DNA of 64,000 nucleotides from Flavobacterium sp. PMTSA4 (GCF_032098525.1 NZ_CP134890.1:1364001-1428000), one strand, 5' to 3'. Positions 33,796 through 42,417 are shown, counted from the stretch's first letter. Notes: generated from the sequence alone by a model not told the origin. Translations and numbers: made by a program.

Positions 33796-35727
33796 ATGAA
33801 AAATTTCAAAACATTTTCATTAGCCATAACTATGCTTTTTTGTATCGTTAGTTTGGCACAACAAAAAACCATTACCGGAATAGTTTCTGATAATTTAGGT
33901 CCATTACCTGGTGCAACAATCGTAGTCAAAGGTACCACTCGTGGCACTCAAACCGACTTTGACGGAAAGTATTCCATCAAAGCTACAAAAGGCGAAACTC
34001 TGGTATTTAGTTATGTAGGCTACAATTCTAAATCCGTTAAAATCGGCAATAGTTCTAAAATTAATGTAGAATTAAACGGAGTACAAACGCTGCAAGAAGT
34101 TGTGGTTACTTCCTATGACATAAAAACAAAAGAATCTTATACTGGCTCTGTTTCAAAACCTCTGAATGGAAAGGTAGCTGGAATTCAAGTTGGAACAACC
34201 AATTCAAGCATTCAAATCAGAGGTTATGCGACTTTAAAACAAGAGGACAAAAGTCACAATCCAATTTATCCTTCTAAAAATGATACTGTTATTATAAATG
34301 AAAGTGATGAAGATTATGGTGTATTCGTAGAAAACGTTTTTGAAAGCCCTAGAACTTCGCCTCTTTCTACTTTTTCTATCGATGTCGATAACGCTTCTTA
34401 TACCAACATTCGTCGTTTTATCAACAACGGACAAAAAGTACCAAAAGACGCAGTGCGTATTGAAGAAATGATGAACTTCTTCAAATATAAATATCCACAA
34501 CCAAAAGACGAGCATCCTTTTTCAATCAATTCTGAATATAGTGATTGCCCATGGAATTCTAGTAACAAATTAGTTCGCATTGGGTTGCAAGGCAAAAACA
34601 TTGACGATTCTAAACTACCTGCTTCAAACTTAGTATTCTTAATTGATGTTTCGGGTTCCATGAGTTCGGCTAATAAATTGCCTTTGTTGAAAGAATCAAT
34701 GAAAGTATTGGTAAACCAATTACGTGCTGATGATAAAGTAGCCATAGTGGTTTATGCTGGTGCAGCAGGATTAGTTTTACCTCCTACTTCGGGCGATAAA
34801 AAGATGACAATTATTGATGCGTTAGACAAATTACAGTCTGGTGGAAGCACTGCTGGTGGCGCAGGCATTATGCTGGCTTATAAAACCGCAAAAGAACATT
34901 TCATCAAAGGTGGAAACAACCGCGTTGTATTGGCTACTGATGGCGATTTTAACGTGGGTGCATCTTCTGATAATGACATGCAACGTTTGATTGAAGAAGA
35001 ACGCAAATCGGGAGTGTTTTTAACTTGTTTGGGGTTTGGAATGGGGAATTATAAAGACAGTAAAATGGAAACTTTGGCCAACAAAGGCAACGGAAACTAT
35101 GCTTATATTGATAACATTCAGGAAGCGAATCGTTTCTTGGGCAAAGAGTTTAAAGGTTCAATGTTTGCCATTGCTAAAGATGTGAAAATTCAAATTGAGT
35201 TTAACCCAGCGTTTGTTCAGGCATATCGATTAATTGGTTATGAAAACAGAAAACTGCGTCCAGAAGACTTTAAGAATGACGAAATTGACGCGGGCGAATT
35301 GGGTAGCGGACATACCGTAACGGCATTATACGAAATTATTCCTGTGAATGTAAAATGTGACTACTTTCAACCGATGGAAGCTACCAAATATTCTAAAGTA
35401 GAAAACAAAGGCAACAATTATCAAAACGAACTGGCAACTATCAAATTCCGTTATAAAAAACCTGATGGTGACAAAAGCATCGAAATGATTAATACTATTG
35501 CTTCGAGTTCAAAAGCTTTAAACAATGTATCAGATGATTTTAAGTTTACGGCTGCTGTGGCATGGTTTGGATTAAATCTTAGAGATTCAAAATTGGTTAA
35601 AAACAAATCATTAACCGATATCAAAAAACTAGCAAAAGAAGGTTTAGCTAACGATGATGAAGGCTACAAAGCCGAATTCATTAGATTGATTGAAGGCGGA
35701 AATACGTTTATTGCTTCTAAAAATTAA
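33796..35727 (+). CDS. VWA domain protein with CarboxypepD_reg and plug-like N-terminus (YfbK type)
   Basis: 643 aa. Signal peptide (~1-21), CarboxypepD_reg/SusC-like N-domain (KTITGIVSDNLGPLPGATIVVKG...GKYSIKATKGETL), a short plug-like motif (LQEVVVTSYDIKTKES, IQIRGYA), a vWF_A-associated N-domain (SPLSTFSIDVDNASYTN), a VWA domain with intact MIDAS (FLIDVSGSMSSANK), and a DUF3520-like C-terminal region. Proteins of this layout sit in the envelope and bind protein partners through Mg2+. The TonB-receptor-like front end without a barrel is shared in part with the upstream probable anti-sigma. Confidence 0.88.
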   Translation: MKNFKTFSLAITMLFCIVSLAQQKTITGIVSDNLGPLPGATIVVKGTTRGTQTDFDGKYSIKATKGETLVFSYVGYNSKSVKIGNSSKINVELNGVQTLQEVVVTSYDIKTKESYTGSVSKPLNGKVAGIQVGTTNSSIQIRGYATLKQEDKSHNPIYPSKNDTVIINESDEDYGVFVENVFESPRTSPLSTFSIDVDNASYTNIRRFINNGQKVPKDAVRIEEMMNFFKYKYPQPKDEHPFSINSEYSDCPWNSSNKLVRIGLQGKNIDDSKLPASNLVFLIDVSGSMSSANKLPLLKESMKVLVNQLRADDKVAIVVYAGAAGLVLPPTSGDKKMTIIDALDKLQSGGSTAGGAGIMLAYKTAKEHFIKGGNNRVVLATDGDFNVGASSDNDMQRLIEEERKSGVFLTCLGFGMGNYKDSKMETLANKGNGNYAYIDNIQEANRFLGKEFKGSMFAIAKDVKIQIEFNPAFVQAYRLIGYENRKLRPEDFKNDEIDAGELGSGHTVTALYEIIPVNVKCDYFQPMEATKYSKVENKGNNYQNELATIKFRYKKPDGDKSIEMINTIASSSKALNNVSDDFKFTAAVAWFGLNLRDSKLVKNKSLTDIKKLAKEGLANDDEGYKAEFIRLIEGGNTFIASKN

Positions 35728-35756
35728 AGGTTTATTCATAGTTGGGTGTTTTAAAG

Positions 35757-35797
35757 TGGAAAACCTAATGAGTGTAACAGCTTGTTAGGTTTTTTTA
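35757..35797. terminator. Terminator between VWA and TerB-like genes
   Basis: AAACCTAA pairs with TTAGGTTT across a loop of about 16 bases, followed by a run of T on the plus strand. The genes are convergent. Confidence 0.7.
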
Positions 35798-36196
35798 GTT
35801 CAACTGTTCCTGAAAAACTTCTAATAAAAATTCAGGAGAAATCATTTTATTTGGTGATTGTTCCATCGCTTTCAAAACACGTTTTATAGCATGCGGATTT
35901 AAACCCATATTAATTCCTATTTCATGAATTTTGATAGTTTCTCGTTCGTGTAAAACGCCATCACAATGCATTAACAATGCCAAACGGTAAAACTGTTGAA
36001 TTCTTTCAAATTCAGACTTTATAACTACTGAATTGTTTTCTTGATGGAACAAAGAATTTAAATCTTCTTTCGATATTTCTAATTCTTCAGCAATCATCGT
36101 TAAAAAAAGATATTCTCTTTTATGCAATTGACCGTCGACAACAGAAAAAGAAATCATCTCTGATAATAGTGCTAATTTTTCTTCGTAATTTTCCAT
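35795..36196 (-). CDS. TerB-like domain protein
   Basis: 133 aa, all-helical, cytoplasmic. The TerB/TerD-region pattern is visible: LLSEMISFSVVDGQLHKREYLFLTMIAEEL and LALLMHCDGVLHERETIKIHEIG with paired acidic residues in each half (DG...E...), which in the family form a metal site. No other ter genes are near, so tellurite resistance is not implied. It is divergent from the esterase gene. Confidence 0.85.
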   Translation of the reverse strand: MENYEEKLALLSEMISFSVVDGQLHKREYLFLTMIAEELEISKEDLNSLFHQENNSVVIKSEFERIQQFYRLALLMHCDGVLHERETIKIHEIGINMGLNPHAIKRVLKAMEQSPNKMISPEFLLEVFQEQLN

Positions 36197-36255
36197 CTTT
36201 AAATTTTAAGTTTAGCTAAAATATAATTTTTTGTTAAAAAAGTAAAACAAATACC

Positions 36256-37056
36256 TTGAAAAAGAATTTACTCTTACTGTTGCTTTTAAATATGTTTGTT
36301 GGATTTTCTCAAGAAAGTACAGCTTCAAAAAACGTTTCAACCTTCACAATTGAAGCAAAACAACTCAATACAACAAAGAAAATTTGGGTTAATTTACCTG
36401 AAAACTATGCTAATTCTTCCAAAAAATATCCAGTAATTTATATGCATGATGCTCAAAATATTTTTGATGCAAAAACTTCATACATTGGAGAATGGAATGT
36501 AGACGAAACATTAGATTCAATTAATGCGCAAGTAATTGTTATTGGAATAGAACATGGAGGCGAAAAACGTATTGATGAACTAACGCCATGTAAACATCCA
36601 AAGTATAACGGCGGAAATGCTGATGCATATTTAGATTTCATAGTAAATACTTTAAAACCTAAAATCGATAGTATTTACAGAACTAAAACGAATGCCAAAA
36701 ACACAGCTATTTTTGGAAGTTCTTTAGGTGGTTTAGTTTCTTTTTATGCAGCTTTAAAATATCCCAATGTGTTTGGAAAAGTAGGTTGTTTTTCTCCATC
36801 ATTTTGGTTTTGTCGAAATGAATTGAATGCTTTAATGGAAAAAACTAAAGATTTTGATACTAAAATCTATTTCCTTTGCGGTGACAATGAAGGCGATGAT
36901 GATGTGATTCGAGATATGGGAAATGTAGAAAAATGGGTGAATACTAAACGTTGTGAATGCAAAAAGAAAAACAAAAAAGTTATTGTAAAAGGCGGACAAC
37001 ATAACGAAAAATTATGGCGCGAAAATTTTAAAAAGGCTTACCTTTGGTTATTCTAA
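36256..37056 (+). CDS. Exported alpha/beta-hydrolase, esterase D/enterochelin esterase type
   Basis: 266 aa from a TTG start (KKNLLLLLLLNMFVGFSQ signal peptide). Esterase domain: YPVIYMHDAQNIFD, nucleophile elbow FGSSLGGLVSFYAA (Ser), CFSPSFWF, a catalytic acid near CGDNEGDDD, and the His in GGQHNEKLW. The family hydrolyses esters ranging from siderophores to S-formylglutathione. The signal peptide places it in the periplasm or outside. Substrate unknown. Confidence 0.9.
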   Translation: MKKNLLLLLLLNMFVGFSQESTASKNVSTFTIEAKQLNTTKKIWVNLPENYANSSKKYPVIYMHDAQNIFDAKTSYIGEWNVDETLDSINAQVIVIGIEHGGEKRIDELTPCKHPKYNGGNADAYLDFIVNTLKPKIDSIYRTKTNAKNTAIFGSSLGGLVSFYAALKYPNVFGKVGCFSPSFWFCRNELNALMEKTKDFDTKIYFLCGDNEGDDDVIRDMGNVEKWVNTKRCECKKKNKKVIVKGGQHNEKLWRENFKKAYLWLF

Positions 37057-37078
37057 ACACACCAATATTTCATAAAAA

Positions 37079-37474
37079 ATGACAAATAACGATATATTCA
37101 AAAAACTAAGAGTAGCACTTCAATTGCGCGATGACCAAATTGTCGAAATTCTTCAATTGGTTGATTTCAGAATGTCAAAAGGTGAACTTGGTAATTTTTT
37201 TCGAGATGAAAAACATCCAAAATATATGGAATGTGGTGATCAAGTGTTACGTAATTTTTTGAATGGATTGGTTATTCACCTTCGTGGAACAAAAGAAAAT
37301 CCAAAGAATCCACAAGAAGTAATTAAAAGTCATAAATCAAATACTGATAACAATAAAAAAATAGACGAAAAACCAAAAACTGTATTCCCGAAAAAGAAAC
37401 CTATTCCAAAAAAACAAACTCCAAAAACACCAGTAATTGAAAAAGTAAATTACAAAAACGGGAAAAAGAAATAG
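37079..37474 (+). CDS. DUF1456 (YehS-like) protein
   Basis: 131 aa. One DUF1456 repeat (MTNNDIFKKLRVALQLRDDQIVEI...) plus a shortened second one (KYMECGDQVLRNFLNGLVIHLRG), followed by a Lys/Pro-rich basic tail. The normal YehS protein is ~155 aa with two full repeats. The function is not known. It starts 22 bases after the esterase stop. Confidence 0.88.
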   Translation: MTNNDIFKKLRVALQLRDDQIVEILQLVDFRMSKGELGNFFRDEKHPKYMECGDQVLRNFLNGLVIHLRGTKENPKNPQEVIKSHKSNTDNNKKIDEKPKTVFPKKKPIPKKQTPKTPVIEKVNYKNGKKK

Positions 37475-37482
37475 TTTCGCAA

Positions 37483-37941
37483 ATGAAAGAACTCAATCAA
37501 TATTTGACCATTTTAGAAACTAGAATTTCATTTTACGAAAAGGAAAATTTAAGTATTTCTAAGAGCAATGTTGGTTGGCATATTGACCATAGTTTAAAAG
37601 TATTAATTGGCATTATTAATATTTTAAAAAATTCAAATCCTGAAGAATACAAATGGAAATTTAATAAATCTAGACTTTTTGTTTACACTTTAGGTTTTAT
37701 TCCGAGAGGAAAAGGCAAAGCTCCAAAATCAGTTCAATCATTTGAAGCTATCGATTTAAATGATTTGAATTCTCAGCTTGAAACAACAAAAAAGATTATA
37801 TCAGAATTAAATAGTTTAGATAAAAACGCCAATTTTAATCATCCATATTTTGGAGTGCTTAATTTAAAGCAAAGCATCTATTTTTTAAAACTTCACACAA
37901 AACATCATCTAAAAATTATAGATGATATCTTAAAAAAATAA
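37483..37941 (+). CDS. DinB/DUF1569-like protein
   Basis: 152 aa four-helix protein. The metal-ligand-like histidines appear at SNVGWHIDHSLKVL (helix 2) and LKLHTKHHLKIIDDIL (helix 4), the DinB/DUF1569 placement, and NHPYFGVLNLKQ resembles the DUF1569 signature. Function unknown; members are often thiol-transferase-like. It is 8 bases after the DUF1456 stop, so it is in one operon with it. Confidence 0.75.
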   Translation: MKELNQYLTILETRISFYEKENLSISKSNVGWHIDHSLKVLIGIINILKNSNPEEYKWKFNKSRLFVYTLGFIPRGKGKAPKSVQSFEAIDLNDLNSQLETTKKIISELNSLDKNANFNHPYFGVLNLKQSIYFLKLHTKHHLKIIDDILKK

Positions 37942-37959
37942 ATATCTAGAAATGTGATA

Positions 37960-37973
37960 TTTATCATGATAAA
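37960..37973. promoter_or_regulatory. Perfect 14-bp palindrome, candidate operator
   Basis: TTTATCATGATAAA lies 16 bases upstream of a TAATTTTG -7 element (37990-37997), where the -33 element would normally be. This is the position of an activator or repressor site for the DUF2892 gene. The binding protein is unknown. Confidence 0.5.
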
Positions 37974-38027
37974 AGTTAATTTCAAAGGTTAATTTTGATT
38001 TTATATTAACCAACAAATTGTTTTATC

Positions 38028-38243
38028 ATGAAAAAAAACATGGGTTCAGCTGATAAATTAATTAGATTATTAATTGCAGCAGTAATAGCTTATTTGTATT
38101 ATAACGAAACTATTTCAGGAACTTTAGGACTTGTTTTGCTAGTTTTTGCAGTAGTTTTTGTTTTAACTAGCTTAGTAAGTTTTTGTCCTTTGTATGTTCC
38201 TTTTGGAATTTCAACTTGTAGTAATGAAAAAAACAAATCCTGA
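38028..38243 (+). CDS. DUF2892 (YgaP-like) inner membrane protein
   Basis: 71 aa with two membrane helices (LIRLLIAAVIAYLYYNE and LGLVLLVFAVVFVLTSLVSFCPLY). It shows the DUF2892 pattern: N-terminal KNMGSADKLIR and C-terminal SFCPLYVPFGIST with two to three cysteines. Members are often fused to or encoded near rhodaneses. A palindrome and a -7 box lie upstream, and the stop is inside a terminator stem. Confidence 0.92.
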   Translation: MKKNMGSADKLIRLLIAAVIAYLYYNETISGTLGLVLLVFAVVFVLTSLVSFCPLYVPFGISTCSNEKNKS

Positions 38244-38258
38244 TTGATTCAGGATTTA
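38235..38258. terminator. Bidirectional terminator
   Basis: AAATCCTGA pairs with TCAGGATTT around a short loop, overlapping the DUF2892 stop and 9 bases from the convergent folD stop. Confidence 0.75.
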
Positions 38259-38266
38259 TTTGATTA

Positions 38267-39148
38267 TTATTTTAGTTTTTTCTGTTCGCGTGCTAAAAGT
38301 GTATTTTTCAGCAGCATTGCAATTGTCATTGGTCCAACTCCACCAGGAACTGGAGTTATATAAGATGCTTTTTTGGAAACAAATTCAAAATCAACATCAC
38401 CTGTAATTTTATAACCTCTTGGATCATTTTCATCAGGAACACGAGTAATTCCAACATCAATAACTACAGCATCATCTTTTATCATTTCGGCTTTCAGATA
38501 ATTTGGAACACCAAGTGCTGTAATAATAATATCGGCTTGTGTTGTAATTTGAGCAATATTTTTGGTATAACTATGAGTTAAAGTAACAGTTGAATTTCCA
38601 GGAAATCCTTTTCTTCCCATTAAGATACTCATTGGTCTACCAACAATGTGACTTCTACCAATTACAACGGTATGTTTTCCTTTGGTTTCAACATTATAAC
38701 GTTCCAATAATTCAAGAATTCCAAATGGTGTTGCTGGTATAAAAGTAGTCATATCTAATGCCATTTTACCGAAATTTTCAGGATGAAAACCATCAACATC
38801 TTTACTTGGATCAATTGCCATTAATACTCTTTGTGTATCAATTTGTTCAGGTAATGGTAATTGCACTATAAATCCATCAATATCATCATTTTCATTCAAC
38901 TCTTTGATTTTTTTAAGCAATTCCGTTTCCGATGTTGTGCTTGGCATTTTTACCAAAGTAGATTCAAATCCAACCAATTCACAAGCTTTAACTTTGCTAC
39001 CAACATAAGTTAAACTTGCGCCATCATTCCCAACAATAACTGCCGCTAAATGAGGAACTTTTTCGCCGTTGGCTTTCATTTTATCTACTTCAGCTGTGAT
39101 TTCTTTCTTGATATCACTAGAGATTTTCTTTCCGTCTAATAATTCCAT
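38267..39148 (-). CDS. folD: Methylenetetrahydrofolate dehydrogenase/cyclohydrolase FolD
   Basis: 293 aa. Conserved blocks: AAVIVGNDGASLTYVGSKVKAC (catalytic Lys), GFIVQLPLPEQID, DVDGFHPENFG, VVIGRSHIVGRPMS, and TPVPGGVGPMT. FolD interconverts methylene-, methenyl- and 10-formyl-THF with NADP. It lies downstream of ffh, separated from it by a strong terminator. Confidence 0.97.
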   Translation of the reverse strand: MELLDGKKISSDIKKEITAEVDKMKANGEKVPHLAAVIVGNDGASLTYVGSKVKACELVGFESTLVKMPSTTSETELLKKIKELNENDDIDGFIVQLPLPEQIDTQRVLMAIDPSKDVDGFHPENFGKMALDMTTFIPATPFGILELLERYNVETKGKHTVVIGRSHIVGRPMSILMGRKGFPGNSTVTLTHSYTKNIAQITTQADIIITALGVPNYLKAEMIKDDAVVIDVGITRVPDENDPRGYKITGDVDFEFVSKKASYITPVPGGVGPMTIAMLLKNTLLAREQKKLK

Positions 39149-39177
39149 TCGTTGTGTGTTGTAGTTATATTTTATAA

Positions 39178-39205
39178 AAAAATAAGACGCGAATATTCGC
39201 GTCTT
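39178..39205 (-). terminator. Terminator of ffh
   Basis: AAGACGCGAAT faces its exact complement with no unpaired loop, a 22-bp palindrome at 39184-39205, followed on the minus strand by ATTTTTTT. Confidence 0.88.
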
Positions 39206-39209
39206 TATA

Positions 39210-40547
39210 TTATCTCATTCCTTTCATTCCGCCCATCATGCGCATTAAATTCTTTCCTCCAGAACCTTGCATCATTTTCATCATTTTGCTCATTTGGTCA
39301 AATTGTTTCATCAATTGATTGACTTCTTCAATTTTTCTTCCAGAACCTTTCGCGATTCTGTTTTTTCTTTTCATATCAATGATAGAAGGCTTACTTCTTT
39401 CTTGTGGAGTCATTGAATATATGATTGCTTCAACATGTTTGAAAGCATCGTCTTCAATTTCAACATCTTTCAAAGCTTTTCCAGCACCAGGTATCATTCC
39501 AACTAAGTCTTTCATGTTACCCATTTTCTTTACTTGTTGAATTTGAGTTAAGAAATCATCGAAACCAAATTCGTTTTTAGCAATTTTCTTTTGAAGTTTT
39601 CTTGCTTCTTCTTCATCGTATTGCTCTTGAGCTCTTTCTACTAAGGAAACAACATCACCCATTCCAAGAATTCTATCTGCCATACGAGCAGGATAAAATA
39701 CATCAATAGCTTCCATTTTTTCACCAGTTCCGATGAATTTAATTGGTTTATCAACTACCGATTTAATAGAAATTGCTGCTCCACCACGAGTATCACCATC
39801 TAATTTGGTTAAAATAACTCCGTCAAAATTTAATTTATCATTAAACGCTTTTGCTGTATTGACCGCATCTTGACCTGTCATCGAATCCACCACAAATAAT
39901 GTTTCTTGTGGTTTAATTGCCGCATGAACATTAGCAATTTCGTTCATCATTTGCTCATCAATAGCTAAACGACCTGCTGTATCGACAATTACAACATTAA
40001 AACCATTAGATTTTGCATGATTGATTGCGTTTTGAGCAATTTGAACTGGATTTTTATTTTCTGGTTCAGAATAAACTTCAACACCAATTTGGTCACCAAC
40101 TACATGCAACTGATTAATTGCCGCAGGACGATAAATATCACAAGCTACTAAAAGTGGTTTTTTACCCTTTTTAGTTTTTAAATAATTAGCTAATTTTCCA
40201 GAAAAGGTAGTTTTACCTGAACCTTGTAAACCTGACATCAAAATCACAGATGGATTTCCTGAAAGATTGATACCTGTTGCGTCTCCACCCATTAATTCGG
40301 TTAATTCGTCTTTAACGATTTTAACCATTAATTGTCCTGGTTGTAACGTAGTCAATACGTTTTCACCAATTGCTTTATCTTTTACACGAGTAGTAAAATC
40401 TTTTGCAATTTTAAAATTCACATCGGCATCCAATAAAGCACGTCTTACTTCTTTTAAGGTTTCGGCAACGTTTACTTCTGTAATTTTACCATGACCTTTT
40501 AAAACGTGTAATGCTTTATCTAACTTTTCGCTTAAATTATTAAACAT
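39210..40547 (-). CDS. ffh: Signal recognition particle GTPase Ffh
   Basis: 445 aa. N domain (1-90), GTPase with P-loop GLQGSGKTTF, DIYRPAA, DTAGRL, TKLDGDTRGG, and the Met-rich M domain from ~300 (GDVVSLVERAQEQYDEEE; RKNRIAKGSGR, which binds 4.5S RNA; MSKMMKMMQGSGG). It pairs with FtsY (5197-6177). A near-ideal promoter precedes it. Confidence 0.97.
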   Translation of the reverse strand: MFNNLSEKLDKALHVLKGHGKITEVNVAETLKEVRRALLDADVNFKIAKDFTTRVKDKAIGENVLTTLQPGQLMVKIVKDELTELMGGDATGINLSGNPSVILMSGLQGSGKTTFSGKLANYLKTKKGKKPLLVACDIYRPAAINQLHVVGDQIGVEVYSEPENKNPVQIAQNAINHAKSNGFNVVIVDTAGRLAIDEQMMNEIANVHAAIKPQETLFVVDSMTGQDAVNTAKAFNDKLNFDGVILTKLDGDTRGGAAISIKSVVDKPIKFIGTGEKMEAIDVFYPARMADRILGMGDVVSLVERAQEQYDEEEARKLQKKIAKNEFGFDDFLTQIQQVKKMGNMKDLVGMIPGAGKALKDVEIEDDAFKHVEAIIYSMTPQERSKPSIIDMKRKNRIAKGSGRKIEEVNQLMKQFDQMSKMMKMMQGSGGKNLMRMMGGMKGMR

Positions 40548-40569
40548 AATTTTCTTTTTTTAAGAAGTG

Positions 40570-40601
40570 CAAATATAAGTTTTAAGTTGCAGAGTTGCAA
40601 A
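40570..40601 (-). promoter_or_regulatory. Bacteroidota-type promoter of ffh
   Basis: Minus strand TTTG (40598-40601), 20 bp, TATATTTG (40570-40577), a perfect match to the consensus, 22 bases before the ffh start. Confidence 0.88.
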
Positions 40602-40622
40602 GTAGAAAAAAGTATTTTCAAT

Positions 40623-40652
40623 AAAAAAACCAGCTTTGAAAAGCTGGTTTTA
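40623..40652 (-). terminator. Terminator of the lipoprotein gene
   Basis: AAAACCAGCTT pairs with AAGCTGGTTTT around TGAA, with T runs on both strands. It lies 28 bases past the lipoprotein stop. Confidence 0.85.
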
Positions 40653-40679
40653 CTAACTATCATTAAACGAACAAAAAAA

Positions 40680-41147
40680 TTAATTTTTAGTAAAAACTAA
40701 AATATCCGTACCTCCATTTCCTCCACTAACATCAATCAACGATATGGTGTTAGAACTGTAAGTAACTATATCCCAATCATCTGTTAAATCGGCGAAATCA
40801 GCAGGAGAAGAAAATAAAATATTAAAGTCTAAATCACTACTTGGATTATCGTCATTACTATCATCAGAAGAAGTAACTGACCATGTTCCTGAATATGAAT
40901 TTGTTCCATTAGTTGCAGTTAACACGTTATTACTTCCAAAAGTAAAATTATAACCTGTAAAATGATTTGTTTCATCATTACCTGAATCTATGTAACTTGT
41001 TACTCGCCAAGTTCCTTGTGAAGCAGCATTTATTACTGGTGTTGGATCTTGTGAAGATGAGCTTGAATCATCATCTGAAGAACACATTGATGCTACATTT
41101 AGCATAAAAAGACAAAAAAGCATTGGGATTAAAAATAATTTTTTCAT
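40680..41147 (-). CDS. Lipoprotein with lipocalin-like domain shared with the 344-aa neighbour
   Basis: 155 aa. Signal with lipobox (LNVASMCSSDDD), an acidic linker, then a ~110-residue strand-rich domain. That domain is clearly paralogous to the C-terminal domain of the gene at 41280-42314: both have GTW, DETNxFxGYNFTF, a second GTW, a DDW strand and the near-identical ending SGGNGGTDxLxFTKN. Such domains are outer-membrane or surface lipoproteins in Bacteroidota. The role may be tied to the divergent FecI/FecR/receptor operon. Confidence 0.8.
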   Translation of the reverse strand: MKKLFLIPMLFCLFMLNVASMCSSDDDSSSSSQDPTPVINAASQGTWRVTSYIDSGNDETNHFTGYNFTFGSNNVLTATNGTNSYSGTWSVTSSDDSNDDNPSSDLDFNILFSSPADFADLTDDWDIVTYSSNTISLIDVSGGNGGTDILVFTKN

Positions 41148-41165
41148 GATTTAAAATTTAGAATA

Positions 41166-41276
41166 TTAATTTGATTTAAGTTTTACTATATAAATGGTTA
41201 ATCCTAGTATTACAGTCCAAATTATTAATTGGATAATAGGATAATGTGTTTTATTTTTTTTGTTAGATTCAATCAT
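41166..41276 (-). CDS. Possible 36-aa single-pass membrane peptide
   Basis: MIESNKKNKTHYPIIQLI... with one hydrophobic helix (IIQLIIWTVILGLTIYIV) and charged ends. It sits exactly between the two lipoprotein genes on the same strand, 3 bases after the upstream stop. Real coding is supported by spacing and composition only. Confidence 0.45.
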   Translation of the reverse strand: MIESNKKNKTHYPIIQLIIWTVILGLTIYIVKLKSN

Positions 41277-41279
41277 GAT

Positions 41280-42314
41280 TTAGTTTTTTGTAAACGTCAA
41301 ATAATCAGTTCCGCCGTTTCCGCCACTAACATGTTTTAGTTTAACTAAAGTTGGTGTATATTCAATTATTCTCCAATCATCTTCAATTTCATCAAGCAAT
41401 GAACCATCAAAACTCAAAACTATTTTTTCGGTTCCGCTATCATTATATATATTCCATGTACCGTTTATATTATTTGAATTTTTAACAGCCAATGAGGTTC
41501 CGTTACTGTTAAATGTAAAATTGTATCCATTAAAATAATTGGTTTCATCAACATCATCAAAAAAATATGAAATGTACCATGTACCAGATGTAAAAATTTC
41601 TGTTAGAGTTGTATTATTGCTTCCACCGTTAGAATCATCATCACAATCTGATATAGAATCTTCAATGAAATTCTCGAGTTCAGAATTATTATTTATAACA
41701 ACATTTTGACCATTGGAATTTGTTACTGAAATTGGAAAAACAACTGCCAATAAAGTGCTTGAATTTGTATTAGAAAGAAAATTAAACAACATTGAATTGC
41801 TTGTGATTGTTATTGTATTAGCAATTTGATTGTTACTGTCGTAAATATTTATGACTATCGGGTAATTGATGTTAATACAATCTATTTCATCAAAACCATC
41901 ATCTTCATCACATTCATCAAGAACATCATCTAAATCATTTGAATTTTGAAGAACTTGAGTTTGAAAATTTTGATAAACTATAGTTATTGGATATACAAAG
42001 TTTACAATGTCATCATCGTTTGAAAATTGGTTGATAGCATTTTGAACCAATTGATAATCTGATTGATTTGAAACAAGAATTTGCTGATTATTAACTATCA
42101 CTGTAACCGGAAGCTGAACACTAAAACAACTCGAATTATCCAAAACATTATCAAAAGCAGTTGGAAATTGAGAAGTTCTTAAAAGTAAACCCGATAAAGT
42201 AGAACTGCTTGTAAAAGTTTGAGTATCGTCTTGAATGATGGTTTCTTCTTCTTTTTGGCAGCCAATTATACTTATCAGCATAAAAGATATTAGTATTGTA
42301 CTATATTTTTTCAT
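41280..42314 (-). CDS. Large acidic lipoprotein with four short repeats and a lipocalin-like C-terminus
   Basis: 344 aa. Lipobox signal (MLISIIGC). Residues ~50-215 hold four ~36-residue repeats with the core (V/I)xYPIxIxx...(I/V)xNxxxL, seen at LPVTVIVNNQ, YPITIVYQN, YPIVINIYD and FPISVTNSNG; Asp/Glu/Cys clusters (DECDEDDGFDEIDC; SDCDDDS) lie between them and could bind metal. The C-terminal ~110 residues match the neighbouring 155-aa lipoprotein. It is divergent from an ECF sigma factor by 103 bases. No named family is recognised for the repeats. Confidence 0.8.
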   Translation of the reverse strand: MKKYSTILISFMLISIIGCQKEEETIIQDDTQTFTSSSTLSGLLLRTSQFPTAFDNVLDNSSCFSVQLPVTVIVNNQQILVSNQSDYQLVQNAINQFSNDDDIVNFVYPITIVYQNFQTQVLQNSNDLDDVLDECDEDDGFDEIDCININYPIVINIYDSNNQIANTITITSNSMLFNFLSNTNSSTLLAVVFPISVTNSNGQNVVINNNSELENFIEDSISDCDDDSNGGSNNTTLTEIFTSGTWYISYFFDDVDETNYFNGYNFTFNSNGTSLAVKNSNNINGTWNIYNDSGTEKIVLSFDGSLLDEIEDDWRIIEYTPTLVKLKHVSGGNGGTDYLTFTKN

Positions 42315-42417
42315 TTTTTAAATTGATTGCTTTTATCTATTAAACAAGTTATTTGTATTTTTCCCTACCAAAAATTTAAAAAAAAATTAACTTTACATAA
42401 CAAAGTCAAATAAATTA

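Noticed and set aside
34398..34745. 115-aa minus-strand open frame inside the VWA gene
   Set aside because: It is fully covered by the well-supported VWA protein and has no family features.
35795..36196. Tellurite resistance locus
   Set aside because: Only a lone TerB-like domain is present; no other ter genes are nearby.
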